64,000 nt of DNA, taken from Glycomyces lechevalierae. Lineage in GTDB: Bacteria > Actinomycetota > Actinomycetes > Mycobacteriales > Micromonosporaceae. Numbering within the stretch: the stretch's first letter is position 1; every line of letters starts with the position of its first letter. Positions 50,890-59,314 of the stretch are shown piece after piece. Below the pieces are notes generated by a model, which worked only from the letters and a program-made list of their open reading frames with translations, searched no databases and was not told the origin of the DNA. Made by a program: the position numbers and the translations under genes. The DNA lies in assembly GCF_027622945.1 (NCBI RefSeq), contig NZ_JAPZVQ010000002.1, forward strand, positions 203,850-267,849, given 5' to 3'.

Positions 50890-51813
50890 CTACTGGTCGG
50901 CCTGCGTGGTGCGCAGGCCGGCGAACTTCTGGGGATTGCGGAGGTAGTCGACCGTGGTGATGCGGCCGTTCTCGATGCCGAGGGCGATGACGCCGTCGAC
51001 GATGCCGCCGCCCACCGTGATGAGGGCGGGGCTGCCGTTGATGACGATCGGGCGGTGGGCGCGGTCGGCGTACTTCTGCGAGACCCCCACCAGGAAGCGC
51101 GCGACCTTGTCGGCGCCGTGGATCGGGTTGCGCGCGGCCCGGACCAGCCCGCCGCCGTCAGAGGTGAGGACCGCTTCGGGGTCGAGCAGTTCGAGCAGGC
51201 CGTCCAGGTCACCCGAGCGGGTCGCCTGCGAGAAGGCCTCGACCACGGCGCGGTGCGCCTCCGGGTCGACGTCGAAGCGGGGCTTGCGCTCCTCGACGTG
51301 CTCGCGGGCGCGGCTCGCGAGCTTGCGGCAGGCCGCGGGACTGCGACCGAGCGCCGTTCCGACCTCGTCGAAGGTGAGGCCGAAGACGTCGTGGAGGACG
51401 AACGCGGCGCGCTCGGCCGGGCTCAAGGTCTCGAGGACCACGAGCATCGCCCAGGACATGGAGTCCGCGAGGCTCACCGAGTCGGCCGGGTCCGGGGCGG
51501 TCTCGACCGGCTCGGGCAGCCAGGGCCCGACGTACGCCTCCCGGCGGGTGCGGGCCGATCGCAGCACGTCGAGCGCGAGGCGGGAGGTCGCGGTGACGAG
51601 CCAGCCCGTGAGGTCTTCGATCTCGTCGAGGTCCGTGCGCTGGAGCCGGATCCAGGCGTCCTGGACGACATCCTCGGCCTCGGCGACCGAGCCGAGGAGG
51701 CCGTAGGCGACGCCGAAGAGGCGCGGGCGCAGCGCTTCGAAGTGCGCGAGCGCGCTGGTGGTGGGAGGCGCCTCGGCGGGTGCCTCGGTGTGGTGCGCTT
51801 CCGTGCGGTTCAT
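50890..51813 (-). CDS. ECF41 (SigJ-type) sigma factor with SnoaL-like C-terminus
   Basis: 307 residues from the ATG at 51813. Sigma region 2 (LFGVAYGLLGSVAEAEDVVQDAW), region 4 (SPAERAAFVLHDVFGLTFDEVG), then a SnoaL-like extension with the ECF41 motif DGGGLV (about 235) and the terminal NPQK. The extension modulates activity, so no anti-sigma is needed. An upstream ATG (51831) overlaps the promoter and is unlikely. A TGTCACA-n16-CGTC promoter lies just before, making the mRNA leaderless. Confidence 0.9.
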   Translation of the reverse strand: MNRTEAHHTEAPAEAPPTTSALAHFEALRPRLFGVAYGLLGSVAEAEDVVQDAWIRLQRTDLDEIEDLTGWLVTATSRLALDVLRSARTRREAYVGPWLPEPVETAPDPADSVSLADSMSWAMLVVLETLSPAERAAFVLHDVFGLTFDEVGTALGRSPAACRKLASRAREHVEERKPRFDVDPEAHRAVVEAFSQATRSGDLDGLLELLDPEAVLTSDGGGLVRAARNPIHGADKVARFLVGVSQKYADRAHRPIVINGSPALITVGGGIVDGVIALGIENGRITTVDYLRNPQKFAGLRTTQADQ

Positions 51814-51821
51814 GCGAGGAG

Positions 51822-51848
51822 GACGGGGCATGGTTCAAGAGTGTGACA
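51822..51848 (-). promoter_or_regulatory. ECF41-type promoter (TGTCACA-n16-CGTC)
   Basis: On the minus strand TGTCACA (51848-51842), a 16-base spacer, CGTC (51825-51822). This is the reported ECF41 motif, placed about 8 bases before the ATG. Autoregulation is implied. Confidence 0.75.
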
Positions 51849-51903
51849 TCGAATCGCAGATTGTGACCGCCATCTCACGGAAGACGTAGGGCAGACTGGT
51901 CTC

Positions 51904-52551
51904 GTGTTCTCGAACCTCTCGGCGCGCTGGCGCCGCCGCCTGCGCGTCGCGGTGGTCCTGTGGGCGGTGCTGCTGCTCGCGCTGGCGTTCGCGGGCTCCC
52001 GCGCGACCGTGCGCGAGCAGGTCGACGCGGGCGGAGCCCGCGGGCTCCTCGACGCCGCGATCGGCGAAGCGGCGGCCGCGTTCACGGGCGCGGCGGTGCT
52101 CGCGGTCGGGCCGCTGACCTGGGACGAGTGCAACGTGACGCCCGTGCGGGAAGGCCTCTCGCTCGAACGGACCCTCCAGGTCTCCGGCGCGACGGTCGAC
52201 CACGTCGCCTCCCTCACCGACCGCTTCTCGCTGCGCTCCTTGACGAACGAACCCGACGGCGCCTCCTGGTCAGGGACCACCGCCGACTTCATCGGCATCC
52301 GCGTGACCGCCCCCGCCGCCGACCCGCCCGGCGGCCGCTGGGCCGAACCCGTTTCCGTGCAGGCCGTCAGCGGCTGCCGGCCCCTGGAAGCCCCGATCGG
52401 CTCGTTCACCCCCGCACCCCCGGCCGAAGCGACCGCCGACTGGGACTACGGCTCGATCGCCTGCCCCGGCGGCGGCACCCTCGCCAGCTGGACCGAACCC
52501 GTCGAAGCCCAACCCATGCGCGTCCACGAGACCACCGGCGGCTGCAGCTGA
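51904..52551 (+). CDS. single-TM hypothetical protein, 215 aa
   Basis: 215 residues from a GTG. Signal-anchor at about 14-35, then an extracytoplasmic part with four Cys (DECNVT, SGCRPLE, IACPGGG, TGGCS), suggesting disulfides. No family was recognised. Divergent from the ECF41 operon; a shared regulation is possible. Confidence 0.75.
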   Translation: MFSNLSARWRRRLRVAVVLWAVLLLALAFAGSRATVREQVDAGGARGLLDAAIGEAAAAFTGAAVLAVGPLTWDECNVTPVREGLSLERTLQVSGATVDHVASLTDRFSLRSLTNEPDGASWSGTTADFIGIRVTAPAADPPGGRWAEPVSVQAVSGCRPLEAPIGSFTPAPPAEATADWDYGSIACPGGGTLASWTEPVEAQPMRVHETTGGCS

Positions 52552-52702
52552 CGCACGAGCCGAACGCGCCCGGCTGCCCTGCTCGCGATCACGATGACCT
52601 GCCATTGCGCGCCACCCGCAGTGTGGACTGAGGCGTGGGGCGGCAGCAGCATTGCGTTAGAGTGAGCGGGCCTTCACGCCATCCCTCGAAGGAGTCACCC
52701 CT

Positions 52703-53011
52703 ATGACGTACCAGCAGCCGCAATGGCAGCCCGGCCAGCAGCCGCAGTACCAGCATCACGCCCCGTACGCCCAGCAGCCGCCGCCCGTTCCGCCTTCCTA
52801 TGCACCCCAGGCGTACCAGCAGGCGCCGCAGCATCCGGGAGCCGCGCCCTACCCGCAGCAGCCGCAGGTGTACACCGGCCCGCTGCCCGGCGGGGACCCG
52901 AAGGCGCAGGCCTGGAAGAACTACGGGATGCAGTGGCTCCTCGGCCTCGGCTTCCTCGCCGTCATCGGGCTCTTCGCGCTCGTCTACAACCTCGCCACCG
53001 GCGCGTGGTGA
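52703..53011 (+). CDS. small Pro/Gln-rich single-TM protein
   Basis: 102 residues. A ~70-residue Pro/Gln/Tyr-rich stretch and one TM helix near the C-terminus (about 78-98). The layout matches small actinomycete membrane proteins of unknown function. Low complexity makes family assignment impossible. Confidence 0.65.
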   Translation: MTYQQPQWQPGQQPQYQHHAPYAQQPPPVPPSYAPQAYQQAPQHPGAAPYPQQPQVYTGPLPGGDPKAQAWKNYGMQWLLGLGFLAVIGLFALVYNLATGAW

Positions 53012-53018
53012 CCCCCGC

Positions 53019-54161
53019 TCACTTGTCGATGTCGCCGACCACGAAGAACATCGAGCCGAGGATCGCGATCATGTCCGGGATCAGGCAGCCCGTCATCAAC
53101 GTCGCCAGCGCCTGCACGTTCGCGTAGGAAGCGGTGCGCAGCTTCAGCCGCCACGGCGTCTTCTCTCCGCGGCTCACCAGGTAGTACCCGTTGGCGCCCA
53201 ACGGGTTCTCGGTCCAGACGTAGGTCTCGCCGACCGGCGGCTTGAAGATCTTCGGCTGCTTCGTGTTCACCGGCCCGGCGGTGAGCGACGCCTGCTCCAG
53301 GCACTGCCGCGCTAGGTCGATCGAGACCTGCACCTGGTCGAGGAGGCAGATGAACCGGGCGTAGCAGTCCCCTTCGGTGCGCAGCACGACCGGGACGTCG
53401 AGCTGGTCGTACGCGAGGTACGGCTCGTCCCGGCGCAGGTCGAAGTCGAGGCCGCTGGCGCGCGCGACCGGGCCGGTGACGCCGTACGCGGCGGCCGTGG
53501 CGGCGTCCAGGACGCCCACGCCTTTCGTGCGGGCGGCGAAGATCTCGTTGTGGCGCAAGAGCTTGTCGAGGCGGACCATGCCGGTCTCGACGTCGTCGAG
53601 CGCCCGGTGCGCGCGGCCCTCCCAGCCGGAGGGCACGTCCATTTTGAGGCCGCCCACGCAGTTGTACATGTAGTGGATGCGGCCGCCGCTGGCCTCCTCG
53701 AAGACGTGCTGGAGGCGTTCGCGCTCGGTGAACGCGTAGAACATGGGCGTGATCGCGCCGATCTCGAGCGGGTACGAGCCGAGGAACATGAGGTGGTTGA
53801 GGACCCGGTTCATCTCGGCGAGCGCCATGCGCAGCCAGACGGCGCGCTCGGGCACTTCGACGCCGGCGAGGCGTTCGGCGGCGAGGGCGACGCCGAGTTC
53901 TGAGGAGAACGCGGAGAGCCAGTCGTGCCGGTTGGCGAGGAGCATGATCTGGCGGAAGTCGCGCACCTCGTAGAGTTTCTCGGCGCCGCGGTGCATGTAG
54001 CCGACGATCGGCTCGCATTCGGTGACGCGTTCCCCGTCGACGCGCAGCCGCAGGCGCAGGACGCCGTGCGTGGACGGGTGCTGCGGGCCGATGTTGAGCA
54101 CCATGTCGGCGGCCTCGGTGCCGGCCCCGACGCCGACGATCAGTTGCTCGCGCTCGCTCAC
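53019..54161 (-). CDS. nuoD: orphan NADH-quinone oxidoreductase subunit D
   Basis: 380 residues from a GTG at 54161. The whole chain is NuoD-like: [43 protein letters not shown] and a C-terminal FFVVGDIDK. NuoD is a hydrophilic subunit of complex I near the quinone site. No other nuo gene lies within the window; nuo genes are normally clustered. It may be a second copy. Confidence 0.9.
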   Translation of the reverse strand: MSEREQLIVGVGAGTEAADMVLNIGPQHPSTHGVLRLRLRVDGERVTECEPIVGYMHRGAEKLYEVRDFRQIMLLANRHDWLSAFSSELGVALAAERLAGVEVPERAVWLRMALAEMNRVLNHLMFLGSYPLEIGAITPMFYAFTERERLQHVFEEASGGRIHYMYNCVGGLKMDVPSGWEGRAHRALDDVETGMVRLDKLLRHNEIFAARTKGVGVLDAATAAAYGVTGPVARASGLDFDLRRDEPYLAYDQLDVPVVLRTEGDCYARFICLLDQVQVSIDLARQCLEQASLTAGPVNTKQPKIFKPPVGETYVWTENPLGANGYYLVSRGEKTPWRLKLRTASYANVQALATLMTGCLIPDMIAILGSMFFVVGDIDK

Positions 54162-54291
54162 GGTCCCATCGTCGCAGCTTCGGGGCGTCCGGGGAAGGGT
54201 CGCCACGGCGAAGTTCGCGCCCGAGGTTCGTATGGCGCTGGTGGCGGGCTACTGGCATCCTTGAAAAGCCGACTATGGAGGTGTGCGCCGA

Positions 54292-54735
54292 ATGGACCGC
54301 GATCAGATGCGTGCGTCAGAGTCCGACCGGCAGGTCGTGATGGAGCGGCTGCGGCAGGCGGTCGAGGAGGGCCGGCTCGACGTGCCCGAGTATCAGGACC
54401 GGGTGGACGCGGCCATGCAGGCGAAGGTCTACTCCGAGCTCGACGTGCTGGTCGCGGACTTGCAGCAGCTGCCGCCGCCCGGGTTCGCGGACGCCGGCCT
54501 GGAGCCGACGACGGCCATGCCGGGGGCGCCGCTGTCGAAGGTGAACCAGCAGATCCGCGACAGCGCGAACGAGGGCTCGCGGAGGTGGAAGATCACGGGC
54601 GTCGCGGTCGTGATCGCCGCGGTGCTGGCGCTGATCATGTTCGCGATCTCGCCGCAGATCTTCCTGTACATCGCGATCGGGATCCTGGTGATCCTGGTCC
54701 TGTTCGTGGTCGCGGCCGTCGCCGGGCTCTTCTGA
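54292..54735 (+). CDS. DUF1707 membrane protein
   Basis: 147 residues from the ATG at 54292 (GGAGG ten bases upstream; GTG 54283 is too close). DUF1707 hairpin at about residues 5-55 (MRASESDRQVVMERLRQAVEEGRLDVPEY), then a linker and two TM helices (about 100-120 and 125-145). An envelope-associated protein of unknown role, as at 35138-35725. Confidence 0.82.
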   Translation: MDRDQMRASESDRQVVMERLRQAVEEGRLDVPEYQDRVDAAMQAKVYSELDVLVADLQQLPPPGFADAGLEPTTAMPGAPLSKVNQQIRDSANEGSRRWKITGVAVVIAAVLALIMFAISPQIFLYIAIGILVILVLFVVAAVAGLF

Positions 54736-54830
54736 CCCACTCGTTCATCGCGAGGCGGCGCGCTGGACCGCGCCGCCCCGCGGCATCGTCCAGACCCCGG
54801 CGAGCACACCGACCCCAGTAAGGAAGCACC

Positions 54831-55367
54831 GTGACCGACAGCAGCGCGTATCTGCAGGCGTGGGAGCCCGACAACACGATCCCGTACCCGCGCGCCGAGT
54901 GGATGAGCGAGTACGCCGCCCCGGCCGCGGCCTATCCGGCGATCGACTTCCTCCCGATCGACATGTCCGTCGTCTTCACCGCGTACCTCGAGGACGCCCG
55001 GTTCGACCTGTACTCGCGGATCGACCTCGACATGGGCCGGGACGGCAAGCTCGAGCTGGCCGTCATCGGCGCCGTCCCCGCCGACAAGGACGACATGGTG
55101 TTCTGCCTCGACCTCGGCACCGGCCGGATCCTCCTCCTCGGCGTGGGCGACGGAACCCTCGAGCTCGTGAACTCGACCTTCAAGGCGCTCACCGAGTTCC
55201 TGTACCACTTCGCCCGCTTCATCGACGCCGACATGGGCGGCACGGGCCGCGCCCTGCGCGCGAAGGACTTGCGCGCCAAGCTGAAGCGCATCGATGCGGA
55301 AGCGCTGGCCGACCCCGAGTCGTGGTGGTCGGTCGCGCTGATGCAGCTGGAGGGCACGAAGGGGTAG
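54831..55367 (+). CDS. SUKH-4-like immunity protein
   Basis: 178 residues, GTG start. Similar to the gene at 60314-60835 (IPYPRAEWMSEY / IPYPREDWLADG; FTAYLED / YTAYLPG; FLYHFARFIDAD / FLYHFAQFVNAD), both matching SUKH-4-type immunity proteins that block toxins. It precedes the YbaB-EspC-carrier-toxin cassette by ~190 bases. Which toxin it neutralises is unknown. Confidence 0.8.
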   Translation: MTDSSAYLQAWEPDNTIPYPRAEWMSEYAAPAAAYPAIDFLPIDMSVVFTAYLEDARFDLYSRIDLDMGRDGKLELAVIGAVPADKDDMVFCLDLGTGRILLLGVGDGTLELVNSTFKALTEFLYHFARFIDADMGGTGRALRAKDLRAKLKRIDAEALADPESWWSVALMQLEGTKG

Positions 55368-55553
55368 CGGTTCACCGTTCCCTGATTCGCGCCAATCCGT
55401 CCACCAATCCTGCAACACGAGCCACGCCTGACCCTCTGATCGCTAGTCGTCACATCGTCGTACCCAAAAGTGTGCCCTTCACACCTATAGTCCGGAGTTG
55501 AACCTACCGACGGGCCGCCTTTCCCAATGGCCCCCAATCGGAACGGAACGACG

Positions 55554-55952
55554 ATGGACAACCCCTTCGCGAACATCCGCGGCCCCGAGGACGCACGGGC
55601 GGCGCTGGCGGACTGGAAGGAACGCGCCGACCAGCGGGCAGCCGACGCGATCGCGGCCTCCGAAGCGGTGCAGGCGGTCACCGCGATCGGCGCGGACGAC
55701 AACGGGATCGTCAACGTCAAGCTCGACTCCAGCGGAGCGATCGTCCAGGTCGCGTTCTCCCCTGACATCCGCCGCCTGCAGCCGATTCATCTCGAACGCC
55801 AGTTCATGCAGGCGTACAACAACGCCGGTCAGGCCCTCCTCCAGGCCGCCAAGGTCGCCGTGGAAGAACGCCTCTCGCCGGGCTCTCCGACCGCGAAGGC
55901 ACTGGTCGACAGCATCAAGATGCGCTTCCCCGAACGCGAAGCGGAGGCCTGA
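55554..55952 (+). CDS. YbaB/EbfC-family protein of toxin cassette 2
   Basis: 132 residues from the ATG at 55554 (ATG 55527 alternative). YbaB core: DDNGIVNVKLDSSGAIVQVAFSPD followed by a helix, and a long helix rich in Ala. The equivalent genes are 62861-63265 and 4367-5104. It is the first gene of a type VII-like cassette and overlaps nothing. Its role within ESX-type cassettes is not established. Confidence 0.85.
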   Translation: MDNPFANIRGPEDARAALADWKERADQRAADAIAASEAVQAVTAIGADDNGIVNVKLDSSGAIVQVAFSPDIRRLQPIHLERQFMQAYNNAGQALLQAAKVAVEERLSPGSPTAKALVDSIKMRFPEREAEA

Positions 55953-55953
55953 C

Positions 55954-56268
55954 ATGAGCGACCACATCGACGTCGTGACCGAAGACCTCGTTACCCACGC
56001 CTCCCATATCGACGGGCTTCGGGAACGCTTCGCCGCGATCCAGTCCGCAATCGACTCCGTCGAGCAGGACAACGAGGCCTACGGCATCATCTGCCAGTTC
56101 CTGCCCCCGATCCTCGCCGGCCGCCAGGCCGACCAGAAACAGCTCGCGACCAAAGCGGAAGGCAACCTCGAACGTCTCGCCCAGGCCCTGCGCGACACGG
56201 CGGACAGCTACACGGCCGCCGACGAGGCCGCCGCCCAGGAGTACGAGCAGCTCCAGGGCGAGATCTAA
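55954..56268 (+). CDS. EspC/DUF2580-like helical-hairpin secretion protein
   Basis: 104 residues starting one base after the YbaB stop. Two helices with the C-terminal YTAADEAAAQEYEQL motif resembling YxxxD/E-type type VII signals. Size and place fit an EspC/DUF2580 substrate or partner of the following carrier. Confidence 0.83.
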   Translation: MSDHIDVVTEDLVTHASHIDGLRERFAAIQSAIDSVEQDNEAYGIICQFLPPILAGRQADQKQLATKAEGNLERLAQALRDTADSYTAADEAAAQEYEQLQGEI

Positions 56269-56282
56269 AGGAGGGCATCAGC

Positions 56283-56996
56283 ATGAGCGACCTCGTCGCC
56301 ACCGAGTCCGACGTACCCGCGCAGCCCGGTGCCGCCGTCGCCGGGGCAGGAATCATCGAGTCCTACAACGGTCTCGCGCTGGCCATCGAATCGGGGAACT
56401 GGATCGACGCCTCGGTCGCCGGCCTCGGTGCGGCCCTGGAGACCGTCGGCGCCGTCATCGACCCGATCGGCACTCTCGCCTCAGCGGGGGTCGGCTGGCT
56501 CATCGAGCATGTGCAACCTCTGCAGGACGCGCTCGACATGCTCGCCGGGAACCCGGATCTCGTCGAAGCCCATGCGATGACGTGGGACAACATCGCGAAC
56601 GAGTACTTCGCCATCTCCGCGGAGATGGAGGCTTTCATCGACGCCGACATCGAGTCGTGGGACGGACTGGCCTCCGACGCGTACCGGGAGAAGGGCGACA
56701 TCAACGCCGACGCGCTCGGCTGCCTCGGCGGCACCGCCCTCTCCCTCGCCACCGCCACCCGCGGCGCGGGCGAACTGGTGACCATGGTCCGCGAGTTCGT
56801 GCGCGACTTCGTGGCCGAGTGCATCGGATCCTTGATCGCCTGGGCCGCCGAAGTCGCCTTCACCGTCGGCGTCGGCGCAGCCTGGGTGATCCCCAAGGCC
56901 GTCGTCAGGATCACCGAGTGGGTGGGCAAGATCTTCGGCTGGATCACCGGTCTCATCGACTCCGTCTCCGCCCTTCGCGACCTCCTGTTCGGATGA
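56283..56996 (+). CDS. WXG100-like hydrophobic toxin carrier, cassette 2
   Basis: 237 residues with AAAGGAGGG upstream. Residues about 95-150 contain NIANEYFAISAEMEAFIDADIESWDGLASDAYRE, the WXG100-like hairpin with its Trp-x-Gly turn. The C-terminal ~70 residues are hydrophobic (IAWAAEVAFTVGVGAAWVIP). Toxin-carrier fusions of this type usually end in a toxin, but here the toxin is the next gene. Confidence 0.8.
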   Translation: MSDLVATESDVPAQPGAAVAGAGIIESYNGLALAIESGNWIDASVAGLGAALETVGAVIDPIGTLASAGVGWLIEHVQPLQDALDMLAGNPDLVEAHAMTWDNIANEYFAISAEMEAFIDADIESWDGLASDAYREKGDINADALGCLGGTALSLATATRGAGELVTMVREFVRDFVAECIGSLIAWAAEVAFTVGVGAAWVIPKAVVRITEWVGKIFGWITGLIDSVSALRDLLFG

Positions 56997-57005
56997 GGGA
57001 ACACA

Positions 57006-57560
57006 ATGAACCGACTCCTCTTCAACGTCGTCGTCCTCCCTGCCCTCATCTCGCTGCTGGGCCTTCACGGCCGCAGTAAGAAACGACGCCGGACGCAGCA
57101 GTCCGGGCAGAGCAATGAGAGCGACAGCCGCCAGGCCGAAGGCCTGCTCGATGAAGGCGACGTCGACCAGGCGAACCCGCCAGCCGATACAACCCCGACC
57201 CCGTCGACGAAACCCAAGAAACCAAAGCCGAAATTCAAGTTCGACGAAGCCGTGCTCGACCAGACCTGGGAGAAGCACCGGCCCGGCGGGATGTACGACA
57301 GCATGAAACCGCCCAAGAAGGAGAACGTGTTCCACCCGGACTTCACGAAAGAAGACCTGCGCAAAGCGCTTCAGGACGCCCAGGAGCACGGGGTGGAGCG
57401 GCCTCGCGGCGTGAACTCCGACGACCTCCTGCGCGGCGGGAACTACGTCGACTACGACCCGTACACCGGAAAGCAGACCGGGCTGCAGAATCAGACCGGC
57501 CTGCGCATCCCGATCGCACCCGATGGCAACATGAAGACCGCCTATCCCTGGGAGCTGTGA
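57006..57560 (+). CDS. stand-alone toxin-like protein of cassette 2
   Basis: 184 residues. A short N-terminal hydrophobic stretch (about 3-20), a Pro/Lys linker and a ~95-residue C-terminal domain ending VDYDPYTGKQTG then RIPIAPDGNMKTAYPWEL. The terminal DG-x-KTAYP resembles BECR-fold RNase toxins, but the domain is unverified. It lies between the carrier and a likely immunity gene. Confidence 0.7.
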   Translation: MNRLLFNVVVLPALISLLGLHGRSKKRRRTQQSGQSNESDSRQAEGLLDEGDVDQANPPADTTPTPSTKPKKPKPKFKFDEAVLDQTWEKHRPGGMYDSMKPPKKENVFHPDFTKEDLRKALQDAQEHGVERPRGVNSDDLLRGGNYVDYDPYTGKQTGLQNQTGLRIPIAPDGNMKTAYPWEL

Positions 57561-57565
57561 CTGGA

Positions 57566-58075
57566 ATGGAAGCCATGGACGAACGCCGCACCGACGTGCG
57601 ATACACGCCGCATCAGGGGGACGCGTCGTGGTCGGCGGATTGGGAACCGGCGAATTCGCAAGGTGCCCCTGTCGGCTGGGACGGGCTCGGGGAGACCGAG
57701 TTCCTGTACGAGCAGTTCTGGGTGGATGTGGCGTTGGTGATCGGGGGCGTCGACTTCTCCCGCCAGTACCTGCCGGTGCTCGACTTCGCCCTGGCGTGGG
57801 CCTCCGCGCCGATCGTCCTGCGGGACAAACCCCGCATCGACCTCGCCTCATCGGTCGAGGCCCTGACCTTCCATGTCGGGAGGGAGGGCTCGACGGTCAC
57901 GGTGCGGTCCAACGCCCACGAGGGCGAAGCCGAGATCACCTGGATCGAGCTCGAGAACTTGGTGGATGCGATGATCGAGCGCGCGTTCGCGATCCTTCAT
58001 GGCCACCACCCCGAACTGCGTACCAACCCGTACCTGCTGGAGCTGCGGGAGCGTCTGGCGAACCTGGGCCGCTGA
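57566..58075 (+). CDS. likely immunity protein for the 57006-57560 toxin
   Basis: 169 residues from ATG 57566 (GGGAG 11 bases upstream; GTG 57557 and ATG 57575 are alternatives). Soluble alpha/beta, acidic, with several Trp residues. It immediately follows the toxin gene. No family was recognised; the role is inferred from position. Confidence 0.65.
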   Translation: MEAMDERRTDVRYTPHQGDASWSADWEPANSQGAPVGWDGLGETEFLYEQFWVDVALVIGGVDFSRQYLPVLDFALAWASAPIVLRDKPRIDLASSVEALTFHVGREGSTVTVRSNAHEGEAEITWIELENLVDAMIERAFAILHGHHPELRTNPYLLELRERLANLGR

Positions 58076-58093
58076 CACGGCGGGTGAAGGTGC

Positions 58094-58330
58094 TCAGTCT
58101 GAGCGGGTGATGAAGGGCTTGGCGCGCTTGAGGATCCAGGGGCACCATTGGTCGTTGCTCCAGGCGCCGTTCCAGATGGGCGAGTCCTCGGGGTCGTCGG
58201 TGAAGCGGCAGCATTCGCGGGGCAGACGCCGTCGTCGACGTCGACAGGTAGCGGTTGGGGCCGTTCGGGTATCGAGTGCGGTCGGAGCCGAGGTCCCAGA
58301 CCGTGAAAAGGGCGTGGCCCCTGGCGAAGT
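58094..58330 (-). pseudogene. frameshifted gene remnant
   Basis: One minus-strand frame reads LFTVWDLGSDRTRYPNGPNR and a second continues with ECCRFTDDPEDSPIWNGAWSN and a terminal KRAKPFITRSD. Together they make one natural-looking peptide if a frameshift lies near 58230-58260. The upstream end abuts the DUF397 gene on the other strand. Confidence 0.5.
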
Positions 58331-58520
58331 CGCCGAGCTTCGTCGAGCTTGGCGCAAGAGCACCCGCAGCGGCAGCGACAACAACTCCGACTGCGTCGAA
58401 CTCTCCACTTGCGGCGACGGCGACGGTTTCCATGTCCGGGACTCGAAACTCGGCGACTCCTCGCCCGTGTTCGACTTGGCCGCAACGGATCTCGTCTCGC
58501 TGCTGCGCGCCGCGCGTTAA
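58314..58520 (+). CDS. DUF397 protein
   Basis: 68 residues from a GTG. WRKSTRSGSDNNSDCVELS, FHVRDSKLG, LVSLLRAAR follow the DUF397 pattern (W-KS, C-VE, VRDSK). DUF397 genes usually follow an XRE-type regulator, which is missing here. The start is uncertain and the gene may be a remnant. Confidence 0.6.
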   Translation: MAPGEVAELRRAWRKSTRSGSDNNSDCVELSTCGDGDGFHVRDSKLGDSSPVFDLAATDLVSLLRAAR

Positions 58521-58595
58521 ATGTGACGAAGCGCCCTCACGCCGCAGCCGCATCATCTTCGCCGCCTGCGCCCCTACCCGGTCGAGACCGACACG

Positions 58596-58889
58596 ATGCA
58601 GCTCCGCACCGTGCCGCTTCGGACAGGGCGGCATCGTCGCGGCGAACAGCCCGATCCGCTCCCCCGCCCGGCCACGCGGAAGGCGTACGAGGAAAGGCTC
58701 CGCGAGATCGCGTTCGAGCGCTTCCTCAGGAAATCGGCGGGACTCGCCGCTGCCCATGCGTCCCACCGCAGGCCGTCCATCGCCGCCCGCGTCGGCGCGG
58801 CCTTGAAGCGGGCCGTCCTCCATGTCACCCGCACCTCCCGGTCCGCAGCCGCCGCCGCGCGAACCGGGGCGTCGCTCGGCCGTGCGTGA
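58596..58889 (+). CDS. possible small basic protein
   Basis: 97 residues with GC-rich third codon positions and a helical, Arg-rich composition (ATRKAYEERLREIAFERFLRKS). No family. A minus-strand frame overlaps it but looks less gene-like. Confidence 0.4.
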   Translation: MQLRTVPLRTGRHRRGEQPDPLPRPATRKAYEERLREIAFERFLRKSAGLAAAHASHRRPSIAARVGAALKRAVLHVTRTSRSAAAAARTGASLGRA

Positions 58890-58901
58890 TTGGATGGGCG
58901 C

Positions 58902-59279
58902 ATGGCGAAGAAGAAGAAACGAGCACCTGAGACCATGGACTTCCTCGTGCTCGCCCGCACCGAGTCCGGGCCCTACCCGCACCCGGTCGAAGTGGCGCTG
59001 CATCCGGACGGCGCGAACTCGATCGCCGCGTTCTCGATCGGCCCGCATGCCGCGAACGCCGGCGGGCTGGTCCACCTCTCAGCCCTGATCGACCCGTCGA
59101 AGGGCGAGCTGAACCCGCAGTTCACGACCGAGTTCGACGCGGCGGACCTGCACTGGCTGGTGCCGTTCCTGGTCCGCCTCCAAGCCGGGGAGGACGTGAC
59201 GAAGACGATCGTCGCGGCCTACCGGGAGCGGCACGGTTCACCGCCCGAGACGATGGCCCTCGCCCGCATGCGTTCCTGA
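58902..59279 (+). CDS. hypothetical protein, 125 aa
   Basis: 125 residues from ATG 58902, basic start (AKKKKRAPE), then an alpha/beta domain (MDFLVLARTESGPYPHPVEV, FLVRLQAGEDVTKTIVAAYRERHG). Small and soluble. No family recognised. Confidence 0.65.
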   Translation: MAKKKKRAPETMDFLVLARTESGPYPHPVEVALHPDGANSIAAFSIGPHAANAGGLVHLSALIDPSKGELNPQFTTEFDAADLHWLVPFLVRLQAGEDVTKTIVAAYRERHGSPPETMALARMRS

Positions 59280-59314
59280 ACGGCCCGAGGCCTTCTGCCC
59301 TGGGAGGCAGGCGC

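Noticed and set aside
56087..56356. Minus-strand frames opposite the toxin cassette genes
   Set aside because: They are shadows; the plus-strand genes are coupled and have YbaB/WXG-type features.
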